Source: Burkholderiales bacterium PBB6 (GTDB lineage: Bacteria > Pseudomonadota > Gammaproteobacteria > Burkholderiales > Burkholderiaceae_C). From it: a DNA stretch of 64,000 bases. Of the stretch, positions 18,489 to 26,107 are shown piece by piece (the first letter of the stretch is position 1; the number at the start of each line of letters is the position of its first letter). A program made the position numbers and the translations under genes. The notes beneath the pieces are model-generated. The model saw only the letters and a program-made list of their open reading frames with translations, had not been told where the DNA came from and did not search any database. The stretch lies in NCBI GenBank assembly GCA_002255925.1, contig NKIH01000002.1:1-64000 (forward strand). Direction: 5' to 3'.

Positions 18489-19325
18489 TCAGGCGGGCGA
18501 TGGCGGCTGCAGCGCATTGGCCAGGCTGCTCACACGCGGGTGCAGACGCAGGTTGCGTTCCACGTTGCCGAGGTGGTCGGCCATCAAGGCGACGGCGGCG
18601 TCGGCATCGCGGCGGGCCAGGGCATCGACGATGGCCACGTGTTCGGCCTGCGAATGCTCGGCCGAGTGGGCGCTCTGGTACATCAGCGAAATCAGCGATG
18701 AGCGTGAGAGCAGGTCGCCCAGCAATTCGGCCAGCACCTGGTTGCCCAGCATGCCGGCCAGCAGGGTGTGGAAGTCAGCCAGCAGCCGGGTGCGGCCTGA
18801 CACGTCGGTGCGGGCCACGGCCGCAGCCTCGTCTTTCAGGTGGCGACGCAGCTGGGCCACCTGGGCGCGGGTGATGCGGGCGCAGAGCTCACGCACCATC
18901 GCGGCCTCCAGCATGCTGCGCACCTCGAACACCTGCCGCGCTTCGTCGACGCTGGGCTCGCTCACGAAGGCGCCGCGGGCCGGGGCGAGGGTGACCAGCC
19001 GGTCGCGCGAGAGCTGGTTCAGGGCCTGGCGCACGACGGTGCGCGAGACCTGGAAGATGTCGGCGATCTGCTGCTCAGCCAGCTTGGTGCCGGGCATCAG
19101 CCGCCGCTCGACGATGGCGGTGGTGATGGCATCAACGATGCGCTGGGTGGTGGTCGATTCACCGTGGGGCTCGGCACTGGCTGCGGCCAGGGCTTCGTCA
19201 GGCGGTGTGGTGGCCGGGGCCGATTCAGCGGAGCCCCCGGCACGGCGCTTGCGTGCAGGGCGTGGGGCAGGGGCGACGGGGGGCGGCATGGTGTGGGCGA
19301 CGGGTCGGCTGGGCGGTGGGAGCAT
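18489..19325 (-). CDS. GntR/FCD-family regulator of the purine-ureide genes
   Basis: A regulator of about 278 residues with a winged helix (about 65-135; 'LAEQQIADIFQVSRTVVRQALNQLSRDRLV') and a C-terminal helical FCD ligand domain (about 145-270; 'VFEVRSMLEAAMVRELC', 'DFHTLLAGMLGNQVLAELL'). The first 60 residues are a Pro/Ala-rich extension of doubtful reality; ATG codons at 19325 and 19289 are both possible and neither has a good ribosome-binding site. It is first in the puuE operon and divergent from uraH-puuD, with a perfect palindrome in the gap, so autoregulation and control by a purine intermediate are likely. Confidence 0.82.
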   Translation of the reverse strand: MLPPPSRPVAHTMPPPVAPAPRPARKRRAGGSAESAPATTPPDEALAAASAEPHGESTTTQRIVDAITTAIVERRLMPGTKLAEQQIADIFQVSRTVVRQALNQLSRDRLVTLAPARGAFVSEPSVDEARQVFEVRSMLEAAMVRELCARITRAQVAQLRRHLKDEAAAVARTDVSGRTRLLADFHTLLAGMLGNQVLAELLGDLLSRSSLISLMYQSAHSAEHSQAEHVAIVDALARRDADAAVALMADHLGNVERNLRLHPRVSSLANALQPPSPA

Positions 19326-19369
19326 CAAGGGCGGTGGCTGCACGAGGCCGCTGCTTGCGGTGTATGCCA

Positions 19370-19383
19370 AAGTGTATACACTT
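19370..19383. promoter_or_regulatory. Perfect palindromic operator between gntR and uraH
   Basis: AAGTGTATACACTT is a 14-base perfect palindrome in the gap between the divergent gntR operon and uraH-puuD. Its core GTGTATAC fits the GTATAC-centred sites commonly bound by FCD-type GntR proteins. The same eight-base core recurs at 59671-59678 in front of xdhA. A related half, GTGTATGC, lies ten bases to the left. Confidence 0.65.
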
Positions 19384-19449
19384 CAGAGCCAATCCACCAT
19401 GTCTGAATGCCTGCGCCGGCAGCAGCCCATTTTTTGAAAGATCGCCGCC

Positions 19450-19824
19450 ATGGGACGCCTCACCACCCACGTGCTTGACACCATGAACGGCTGCCCGGCT
19501 GCGGGCATGTCCGTGAGCCTGTGGCGCCTGCTGCCGGGCCAGCCGCCCGAGGCGGTGTGCAGCCTGCAGCTGAATGCCGACGGCCGGGCCGATGCGCCGC
19601 TGCTGCAAGGTGATGCCTTTGTGCCCGGCAAATATCGGCTGGTGTTTGGCGTGGCGGCGTATTTCAGGGGCCTGGGCGTGACGCTGCCAGAGCCGCCGTT
19701 CCTTGATGAGGTGCCGCTGGAATTCGGCCTGGCCGCAGGATCAGCGAATGCCGAGCAGGCGCCTCACTATCACGTGCCCCTGCTCGTCAGCCCCTGGGCC
19801 TACTCCACCTACCGCGGCAGCTGA
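19450..19824 (+). CDS. uraH: 5-hydroxyisourate hydrolase (transthyretin-like)
   Basis: A 124-residue enzyme that hydrolyses 5-hydroxyisourate to OHCU, the second step after urate oxidation. It has the N-terminal signature 'LTTHVLDTMNG' with the active-site His, the 'GKYRLVFGVAAYF' strand, and the C-terminal 'HYHVPLLVSPWAYSTYRGS', whose final YRGS tetrapeptide separates this enzyme from true transthyretin. No signal peptide. It is 15 bases upstream of puuD, its metabolic predecessor, and divergent from the gntR-puuE operon. Confidence 0.95.
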   Translation: MGRLTTHVLDTMNGCPAAGMSVSLWRLLPGQPPEAVCSLQLNADGRADAPLLQGDAFVPGKYRLVFGVAAYFRGLGVTLPEPPFLDEVPLEFGLAAGSANAEQAPHYHVPLLVSPWAYSTYRGS

Positions 19825-19838
19825 GGCCACACCCCGCC

Positions 19839-21053
19839 ATGGAAACCTACCTGCTCGACTGGGCCAACCTGCTGCTGCGCTGGCTGCACGTCATCACCGC
19901 CATCGCCTGGATCGGCTCCTCGTTCTACTTCGTCTGGCTCGACAACCACCTTGTCCCGCCGGCTGATCCGGCCCTGCGCGACAAGGGCGTGGGCGGTGCA
20001 CTCTGGGCCGTGCATGGTGGCGGCTTCTATCACCCGCAGAAGTACCTGGGCGCCCCCCCGCGCATCGATTCCGAGCTGCACTGGTTCTACTGGGAAAGCT
20101 ACTCCACCTGGCTGTCGGGCTTTGCGCTGTTCACGATGCTGTACCTGTTCAACGCCGGCACGTTCCTGATCGACAAGAGCGTCTACGCCTGGGGGCCGGC
20201 GGCGGCCATCGGTGCATCGCTCGGCCTGCTGGTGGCGTTCTGGCTGGTGTATGACCTGATCTGCCGCGTGTTCGGCCAGCGGCCGGGCGGCGACCGCATC
20301 GTCGGTGTGCTGGTGGCGCTGGTGGTGGCTGTGTCGGCCTGGGGCGTGTGCCAGCTGTTTGCGGGCCGCGCCGCGTTCTTGCTGGTCGGCGCCATGATGG
20401 CCACGACGATGAGCGCCAACGTGGCGATGTGGATCATTCCGGGTCAGCGCAAGGTGGTGGCGGCCATCCAGGCCGGCGCGCCGGTGGATCCGGTGCATGG
20501 CCAGCGCGGCAAGCAGCGCAGCCAGCACAACACCTACTTCACGCTGCCGGTGCTGGTGGCGATGCTGAGCAACCACTACGGCCAGCTCTACACCCACCGC
20601 TGGAACTGGGTGCTGCTCATCCTGCTGATGCTGTGCGGCGCCTTGATCCGCCAGTTCTTCGTGGCCCGCCACAAGACCCAGGTCAACCACCAGCCTTCGC
20701 CCTGGGGCTGGGTGGTGGCCGGCCTGGTGCCCTTGGTGGCGGCCATTGCGCTGGCGGCGCCTTGGGGTGCAGCGGGCTCGTCGGCTGCGGCAGTGCCGGC
20801 CGCCAACCTGGCGCAGCTGCAAACCTCGGTCGAGGCCGTGGTGCAGCAACGCTGCGTGATGTGCCACAACGCCCAGGTGCAGAACAAGGGTGTGGCCCTG
20901 CACACGCCGGAATTGCTGCAGCACCATGCCGTGCAGGTGCACCAGCAGGCCGTGGTGCTCAAGGCCATGCCGATGGGCAATGCCACGGGCATCACCGATG
21001 AGGAGCGGGCCCTGATCGGGCGCTGGTTCCAGGCGCGCCAGGCCACGCCCTGA
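19839..21053 (+). CDS. puuD: Membrane urate hydroxylase PuuD with C-terminal cytochrome c domain
   Basis: A 404-residue membrane enzyme that oxidises urate to 5-hydroxyisourate and passes electrons to the respiratory chain, unlike soluble urate oxidase, which makes peroxide. It has about eight hydrophobic segments in residues 1-310, with the family signature 'RWLHVITAIAWIGSSFYFVWLD', and a C-terminal periplasmic cytochrome c domain with a heme c motif Cys339-V-M-C-His343 and a possible axial Met in 'LKAMPMGNATG'. It forms an operon with uraH. No other urate oxidase gene is present in the window. Confidence 0.95.
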   Translation: METYLLDWANLLLRWLHVITAIAWIGSSFYFVWLDNHLVPPADPALRDKGVGGALWAVHGGGFYHPQKYLGAPPRIDSELHWFYWESYSTWLSGFALFTMLYLFNAGTFLIDKSVYAWGPAAAIGASLGLLVAFWLVYDLICRVFGQRPGGDRIVGVLVALVVAVSAWGVCQLFAGRAAFLLVGAMMATTMSANVAMWIIPGQRKVVAAIQAGAPVDPVHGQRGKQRSQHNTYFTLPVLVAMLSNHYGQLYTHRWNWVLLILLMLCGALIRQFFVARHKTQVNHQPSPWGWVVAGLVPLVAAIALAAPWGAAGSSAAAVPAANLAQLQTSVEAVVQQRCVMCHNAQVQNKGVALHTPELLQHHAVQVHQQAVVLKAMPMGNATGITDEERALIGRWFQARQATP

Positions 21054-21228
21054 GCCACACCGCTCTCACGCAAGGCCCAGGCCCTCCACCCCTCGGGGGA
21101 TCCTCCAGATTTCGTGTCGGGTGGTCACGCCGCCTTCACGGCGCTTGAGTCAAAATCCGTGCATCAAAAACAGGGGGCTTCAGCCCCGCACGGAGGCGGT
21201 GTAGCTGGGAGGCGCACCGTGACATCAC

Positions 21229-21645
21229 ATGACATTTCAACGCTTGTTGCTGGCCATCGGCCTGGTTTTTGTCGTCGCCCTGGGTTGGCGTTATCGCAAC
21301 GCCCCGATCTTCATGGGCAGCGCCGGTCAGCCGGCGGCCGCCGCACCCGCCATCAAGTTCGACAACGGCACCGTGCGCCAGCAGCCTGATCCGGCTTCAG
21401 CCGCGTCGGCCGTGGCGCAATCCAGGCCCACCGGCCCTGGCGGCATGCGCAAGTGCAAGAAGGGCAGCACGGTGGTCTATACCGACCGTATCTGCCCGCC
21501 GGGCACGCAGGAAATGGACATCGGCGGCAACGTCAATGTGGTGGGTGGCGGTGTGCCGGCCAGCGCCAAGAAGGCCCCGGTGGAGGAGCCTGACCTGCGT
21601 GAGCAGCGCATCCAGAACGTGCTGGAAGGCCGCGGCGCCCGCTGA
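21229..21645 (+). CDS. Small exported DUF4124-like protein
   Basis: A 138-residue protein with an N-terminal hydrophobic segment ('LLLAIGLVFVVALGW', residues about 5-20) that is a membrane anchor or uncleaved signal. After a variable Ala/Pro linker comes a DUF4124-like motif, 'KCKKGSTVVYTDRICPPGTQ', in which two cysteines flank a Y-T/S-D pattern. Function unknown; such proteins are common in beta-proteobacteria. A GGGAGG lies about 16 bases before the ATG, farther than usual. The 175-base gap before it contains a short CGCCG/CGGCG hairpin near 21128 and no gene. Confidence 0.6.
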   Translation: MTFQRLLLAIGLVFVVALGWRYRNAPIFMGSAGQPAAAAPAIKFDNGTVRQQPDPASAASAVAQSRPTGPGGMRKCKKGSTVVYTDRICPPGTQEMDIGGNVNVVGGGVPASAKKAPVEEPDLREQRIQNVLEGRGAR

Positions 21646-21658
21646 GTTTGCGGGGCGC

Positions 21659-22114
21659 TCAACGCCAGCCGAAGTGCTGGCGCACCTGCTGGGCCGTGGT
21701 GTTCACGCCCTGCTGTTTCACCACCGGAATGCGCAGCACCTCACCGGTGCCTTGCAGGCGGATCGGGTCAGCGCCCAGCACCACCACCTTCGGAAATTGC
21801 CAGCCGGCCTGTCGCAGTTGATCAACATACTGCTGCGCATCGGGCCAGCGCTGCGGGTCGGTCGGGTTGTGCTGCGGCCACAGGCTGAACAGCACATGCT
21901 CGCACCGGCTGCGGGCCACTTCGGTCATGAAGTCTTGCGGTGAAGTGCGGCTTTCCTGCAGCGCAGACACACGGGCATACAGCTTCAGCGCACCACCGCT
22001 GCTCAGGTCGATGTCGCGCACATTGCGGTTGAAGCAGCCCGTCAGGCAGCGCGCCAGGGTGGACTTGCGGGTGTTGGCGCTGCCCACCAGCAGCCAGGCT
22101 TGCTGGCCACTCAT
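21659..22114 (-). CDS. Unknown protein with a degenerate P-loop-like motif
   Basis: A 151-residue protein that I cannot assign. Its start resembles a nucleotide-binding loop: 'AWLLVGSANTRKSTLARCLTG' has G-S-A-N-T-R-K-S-T, a Walker A in which the usual Gly before Lys is Arg. A hydrophobic strand 'EHVLFSLWPQ' and a later 'FPKVVVLGADPIRLQG' would fit an alpha/beta nucleotide-binding fold. The ATG overlaps the stop of the upstream lipoprotein gene by four bases (ATGA), which fixes the start and implies joint expression. Confidence 0.6.
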   Translation of the reverse strand: MSGQQAWLLVGSANTRKSTLARCLTGCFNRNVRDIDLSSGGALKLYARVSALQESRTSPQDFMTEVARSRCEHVLFSLWPQHNPTDPQRWPDAQQYVDQLRQAGWQFPKVVVLGADPIRLQGTGEVLRIPVVKQQGVNTTAQQVRQHFGWR

Positions 22115-22620
22115 GGGCGACAACCTTGCTGGTGCCCGATGCCCTTGAGCCAGGCGCGGCGCACGGTGCCCGCGGCAATGGCGGCGGCCACCTGGCGCGA
22201 ATAACGCTCGGCGCCGGTCAACTTGCGCACCCAGCCGCGGAACGGCACCACGCCTTCGGCAGCGCCCTGCAGGGCATTCACAGCGGCATTGCCGGCGGCT
22301 TGGCCACCGCGCTCCACCAGGCCCGGATGTTCGGGGTTGGCGGGGGCGTCCAGGTCAGGTCCAAGCACGTCGTCGAGGCCCTTGATCTCGGCCTTCAGGC
22401 CGTCGCAGGTGTTGGTGGCCGGCGGTGCGTAAGGCGCCTGGCGGGCCACCTGCAACACCTCCGGGATCGGTGCGTTGACGAGGTTCAGGTCTTTCAGCGG
22501 CGCCGTGGCGGCGTCACCGATGCGGCCGGCGGCCGATGGCTGCGGCGAGGCACAGGCGGCCAACAGAAAAGGGGCCGCAACACAGGACAACAACAGCACT
22601 GAACGGGACATGTTTTTCAT
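22111..22620 (-). CDS. Putative lipoprotein of unknown function
   Basis: A 169-residue predicted lipoprotein: 'SRSVLLLSCVAAPFLLAACAS' gives a signal peptide with lipobox L-A-A-C around residue 24. The mature part is Ala-rich and ends in a helical region, 'AGNAAVNALQGAAEGVVPFRGWVRKLTGAERYSR', that resembles envelope lipoproteins with a Gly-zipper-like stretch. Start ATG 22620; an ATG three codons later is possible. It precedes and overlaps the P-loop-like gene. No function can be given. Confidence 0.65.
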   Translation of the reverse strand: MKNMSRSVLLLSCVAAPFLLAACASPQPSAAGRIGDAATAPLKDLNLVNAPIPEVLQVARQAPYAPPATNTCDGLKAEIKGLDDVLGPDLDAPANPEHPGLVERGGQAAGNAAVNALQGAAEGVVPFRGWVRKLTGAERYSRQVAAAIAAGTVRRAWLKGIGHQQGCRP

Positions 22621-22727
22621 GCAACTCAGGATAGCAGGCTGGTGCACCATCGCTCTGGCCTGAGTGAGGGATGTGAGCCCGGTGTGACCATCCAGCATCG
22701 GGCCTGTTTATTGCTCGCTGCCTGCCC

Positions 22728-23348
22728 ATGCCTGAACCTCTTGAGTCCGACCTGCCGATTGCCCACACGCCCTTCGAAGACGCGCAGGCGATCTTCGCCG
22801 GTACGCTGTTCGTCTCGCTCGCGCTGATCCTGTTCAACCAGGTCGGCATGATCACGGGTGGCACGGCGGGCGTGGCCTTCGTGCTGCACTACCTGACGGG
22901 CATCAGCTTCGGCAAATGGTTCTTCGTCATCAACCTGCCGTTTTATCTCTTCGCCTGGCGGCTGATGGGCCGGGAGTTCACGCTCAAGACCTTCATCGCC
23001 GTTTGCCTGCTCACGGCCTTCACGGAATGGTCGCCCCGCTTGTTCGCGATTGACCGCCTGCACCCGGCCTACGCCGCCGTGCTCGGCGGGCTGCTGCTGG
23101 GTGCGGGCTGCCTGTTCCTGGCGCGCCACCGGGCCAGCCTGGGCGGCGCCACCGTCATCTCGTTCTGGCTGCAGCACGCCCGGGGCTGGCGGGCCGGCAA
23201 GGTGCAGCTGATGATCGACATCAGCGTGCTGGCGGCAGCCGCCACGGTGCTGCCGCTGGAGCGCGCCGCGTACTCGGTGCTGGGCGCCGTGGTGATGGGC
23301 CTGTTCCTGGCCATCAACCACAAGCCGGGTCGGTACGCGGGGTATTGA
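22728..23348 (+). CDS. YitT family (DUF161) membrane protein
   Basis: A 206-residue membrane protein of the YitT family, with five to six hydrophobic segments. The opening 'LFVSLALILFNQVGMITGGTAGVAFVLHY' is characteristic: the N-Q-x-G-x-x-T-G-G-T-A-G pattern repeats once more in degenerate form ('RASLGGATVISFWLQ'). The usual C-terminal DUF2179 domain is absent, so this is the short form. Function unproven; an efflux or uptake role has been proposed for relatives. It converges on ttuC with an 11-base gap. Confidence 0.85.
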   Translation: MPEPLESDLPIAHTPFEDAQAIFAGTLFVSLALILFNQVGMITGGTAGVAFVLHYLTGISFGKWFFVINLPFYLFAWRLMGREFTLKTFIAVCLLTAFTEWSPRLFAIDRLHPAYAAVLGGLLLGAGCLFLARHRASLGGATVISFWLQHARGWRAGKVQLMIDISVLAAAATVLPLERAAYSVLGAVVMGLFLAINHKPGRYAGY

Positions 23349-23359
23349 GCGCAGCCCTC

Positions 23360-24442
23360 TCAGATCAAGGCTGCAATCGCCTGGCCCAGCTCGGTGGTGT
23401 TGGCCTGGCCGCCCAGGTCGGGCGTGCGCGGGCCGTCGCGCAGCACCGTCTCGATCGCCTTGACGATGGCGTCGTGCGCGGCGCGGCCGGCGCCTGCGCC
23501 CTGGCCGAGAAAGTCGAGCATCAGGGCCGCTGACCAGATCATCGCGATGGGGTTCGCGATGTTGCGGCCGTAGATGTCGGGCGCAGAGCCATGCACCGGC
23601 TCGAACAGCGACGGGAAGGTGCGCTCCGGGTTCAGGTTGGCCGAAGGCGCCAGGCCGATGGTGCCGGTGCAGGCCGGCCCGAGGTCCGACAGGATGTCGC
23701 CAAACAGGTTGCTGGCCACCACCACGTCGAAGCGCTGCGGCTGCAGCACGAAGCGCGCGGTCAGGATGTCGATGTGCTGCTTGTCGCTGGTGACCTCCGG
23801 GTAGCCGCGGCCCACCTCGTCGGCCCGGCTGTCCCACCAGGGCATGCTGATGGCCACGCCATTGCTCTTGGTCGCCACCGTCAGGTGCTTGCGGGGGCGT
23901 GAGTCGGCCAGGGCGTAGGCGTAGTTCAGCACGCGGTCGGTGCCGTGGCGGCTGAACACCGATTCCTGGATCACCACCTCACGCTCGGTGCCGGCGAACA
24001 TCACGCCGCCCAGGTTGGTGTATTCGCCCTCGGTGTTCTCGCGCACGATGAGGAAGTCGATCTCGCCGGGGCGCCGGTTGGCCAGCGGGCAGGGCACACC
24101 TTCAAACAGGCGCACCGGACGCAGGTTCACGTACTGGTCAAACTCGCGGCGGAATTTCAGCAGGCTGCCCCACAGCGAGATGTGGTCGGGCACGGTGGCT
24201 GGCCAGCCCACGGCCCCGAAGAAGATGGCGTCCATGCCGCTGAGCTGGTCCTTCCAGTCGGCCGGCATCATCGCCCCGTGCTGCTGGTAGTACTCGCAGC
24301 TGGCCCAGTCGATGTGGGTGAGTTCCAGCGGCAGGCCGAAGCGCTGTGCCGCGGCCTGCAGCACGCGCAGGCCCTCGGGCATGACTTCCTTGCCGATGCC
24401 GTCGCCGGGGATGACTGCAATGCGGAACGGGGTGGGGCTCAT
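23360..24442 (-). CDS. ttuC: Tartrate dehydrogenase/decarboxylase (TtuC/DmlA type)
   Basis: A 360-residue NAD-dependent beta-decarboxylating dehydrogenase of the isocitrate/isopropylmalate family. 'IAVIPGDGIGKEVMPEG' opens the fold; 'DHISLWGSLLKFRREFDQYVNLRP' and 'VRENTEGEYTNLGG' match the tartrate/D-malate dehydrogenase subgroup; 'VVASNLFGDILSDLG' and 'EPVHGSAPDIYG' are the metal- and NAD-binding regions. The ATG at 24442 has GGAGA upstream; an earlier in-frame ATG would add a non-conserved N-terminus. A LysR gene is divergent. D-malate may be a substrate as well. Confidence 0.9.
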   Translation of the reverse strand: MSPTPFRIAVIPGDGIGKEVMPEGLRVLQAAAQRFGLPLELTHIDWASCEYYQQHGAMMPADWKDQLSGMDAIFFGAVGWPATVPDHISLWGSLLKFRREFDQYVNLRPVRLFEGVPCPLANRRPGEIDFLIVRENTEGEYTNLGGVMFAGTEREVVIQESVFSRHGTDRVLNYAYALADSRPRKHLTVATKSNGVAISMPWWDSRADEVGRGYPEVTSDKQHIDILTARFVLQPQRFDVVVASNLFGDILSDLGPACTGTIGLAPSANLNPERTFPSLFEPVHGSAPDIYGRNIANPIAMIWSAALMLDFLGQGAGAGRAAHDAIVKAIETVLRDGPRTPDLGGQANTTELGQAIAALI

Positions 24443-24549
24443 GGGTGGTCTCCGGGGTGAAGGGGTGCCTTGCTGGGCATGTGCGGCATCGTAGAGAGCT
24501 GCCTCTGCATGCACAATGGCCCGATGTGTGAAGCCTCAGTTCACGGATC

Positions 24550-25470
24550 GTGAGCAATCCAGCCCCATCCAACGACGACCTCCGGGTGTTCACCGCGGTG
24601 GTGCTGAAATCAAGTTTCAGCGCTGCCGCGAAAGACCTCGGCGCCTCGCCGGCCTACATCAGCAAGCGCATCAAGGTGCTCGAAGACCAGCTGGGCACCC
24701 AGCTGCTGCACCGCACGACGCGGCAGGTGGCGCTCACCGAAGACGGCGAGCGGGTGTACCGCTGGGCCCAGCGCATCCTCGACGACCTTGACCAGCTGCT
24801 GCAGGAAGTGGGCGGCACCCGGGCCCAGCCGCGTGGCGTGCTGCGGGTGTGCAGCAGCTTCGGCTTCGGCCGCCAGCAGGTGGCGCCGGCGCTGGGGGAG
24901 CTGACGGCCCGCTACCCGAAGCTGCAGGTGCGGCTCGATCTGTTTGACCGCCTGGTGGACGTGGCCGCCGAAGGCTTTGATCTGGACGTGCGGGTGGGTG
25001 ATGACATCGCCCCGCACCTGATCGCCCGGCGCCTGGCCCACAACCACCGCATCCTGTGTGCTGCGCCGGCGTATCTCGCGCAGCACGGCACCCCGCGCTC
25101 ACTCGATGAGCTCAAAGCCCACGCCTGCCTGGCCATCAAGGAGCGCGACCATCCGTTTGGCGTGTGGCGTCTGCAGAGCGAAGGCCGCGAGCAGATGGTC
25201 AAGGTGCAGGGGCCGCTGTCGAGCAATGACGGCGAGGTGGCCTTGCGCTGGGCGCTGGACGGCCGCGGCATCTTGTTGCGTTCGATGTGGCAGGTGGCGC
25301 CGCTGCTGGCGTCTGGCGCGCTGGTGCCGGTGCTGCCGGGCTGGGAGCAGCCGGCCAATATCTGGGCGGTGGTTCCGGTGCGGCTGGAGCGCTCCGCCAA
25401 ACTGCGCGCGGCGGTGGAGTTCCTCGTGCAGTGGTTCAAGCCCGAGGCCGTGGCTCAGAGGTGCTTGTAG
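24550..25470 (+). CDS. LysR-family regulator next to tartrate dehydrogenase
   Basis: A 306-residue LysR protein starting with GTG. The helix-turn-helix spans about residues 8-67 ('SSFSAAAKDLGASPAYISKRIKVLEDQLG'), followed by an effector domain with 'GVLRVCSSFGFGRQQVAPAL'. It belongs to the DmlR/TtuA-like group by position and N-terminus. Divergence from ttuC across 107 bases suggests it activates ttuC in response to tartrate or malate. The 3' end overlaps the convergent GNAT gene by 16 bases. Confidence 0.88.
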   Translation: MSNPAPSNDDLRVFTAVVLKSSFSAAAKDLGASPAYISKRIKVLEDQLGTQLLHRTTRQVALTEDGERVYRWAQRILDDLDQLLQEVGGTRAQPRGVLRVCSSFGFGRQQVAPALGELTARYPKLQVRLDLFDRLVDVAAEGFDLDVRVGDDIAPHLIARRLAHNHRILCAAPAYLAQHGTPRSLDELKAHACLAIKERDHPFGVWRLQSEGREQMVKVQGPLSSNDGEVALRWALDGRGILLRSMWQVAPLLASGALVPVLPGWEQPANIWAVVPVRLERSAKLRAAVEFLVQWFKPEAVAQRCL

Positions 25471-26033
25471 AAGAAGGTGGTGCCGCAGAAGGTGCCGTCA
25501 GGGAAGAGGGCGTAGCGCGGCACCACGCCGGCAGGCGTCCAGCCGGCGCGCTGGTAGAGCCGCTCCGCATCGCCGCCGGTCACGGTATCCAGCACCAGCA
25601 CGGTTTTGCCTTCCGCCCGGGCCTGGGCATCCAGTGCGTCCAGCAGCCGTTGGCCCAGGCCGGCGCGGCGCGCCCGGCGGTGCACCAGCATCTTGGCCAC
25701 ATCCGCCCGGTGCGGCTGGTTTGGCGGCTGGGCCAGCACCAGCTGCACGGTGCCGTCGATACGGCCGTCAGCGGTTTGTGCCACCAGCAACGCCCGCTCG
25801 CCCCGGGCCACGCCTTGCAGCACGCCTTGCCAGAAGGCCCGGGCCTGCGCGGCGGTCAGGTCGGACATGAAGCCCACCGAGGCGCCACCGGCCACGCAGT
25901 CGCACAGGACTTCCGCCAGCCCGCTTGCCAATGAATGGGCCAGGGTGCCGTCATCGGCCGCCGCCTGCGCGGTGATGCGATGCACGGTGTGCAGGCTGTC
26001 GTCCGTTGAGCGTTGCGGGGTGGGCGCGGTCAT
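25455..26033 (-). CDS. GNAT-family N-acetyltransferase
   Basis: A 192-residue acetyltransferase. The acetyl-CoA-binding motif is 'MLVHRRARRAGLGQRLLDAL' (R-x-x-G-x-G/A near residues 118-130), followed by 'LVLDTVTGGDAERLYQRAGW', the usual beta5/alpha4 end. The start ATG at 26033 has AGGAG nine bases upstream and is preferred over an in-frame ATG 63 bases earlier. Substrate unknown; position downstream of the large secreted-protein gene says little. Confidence 0.85.
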   Translation of the reverse strand: MTAPTPQRSTDDSLHTVHRITAQAAADDGTLAHSLASGLAEVLCDCVAGGASVGFMSDLTAAQARAFWQGVLQGVARGERALLVAQTADGRIDGTVQLVLAQPPNQPHRADVAKMLVHRRARRAGLGQRLLDALDAQARAEGKTVLVLDTVTGGDAERLYQRAGWTPAGVVPRYALFPDGTFCGTTFFYKHL

Positions 26034-26107
26034 GCGGGGCTCCTGTGGGGGTAGTGAAGAACTTGGCGATGGTGGCTCGTCGAGTTCGGCGGGCAAGCCA
26101 TTGCGGC

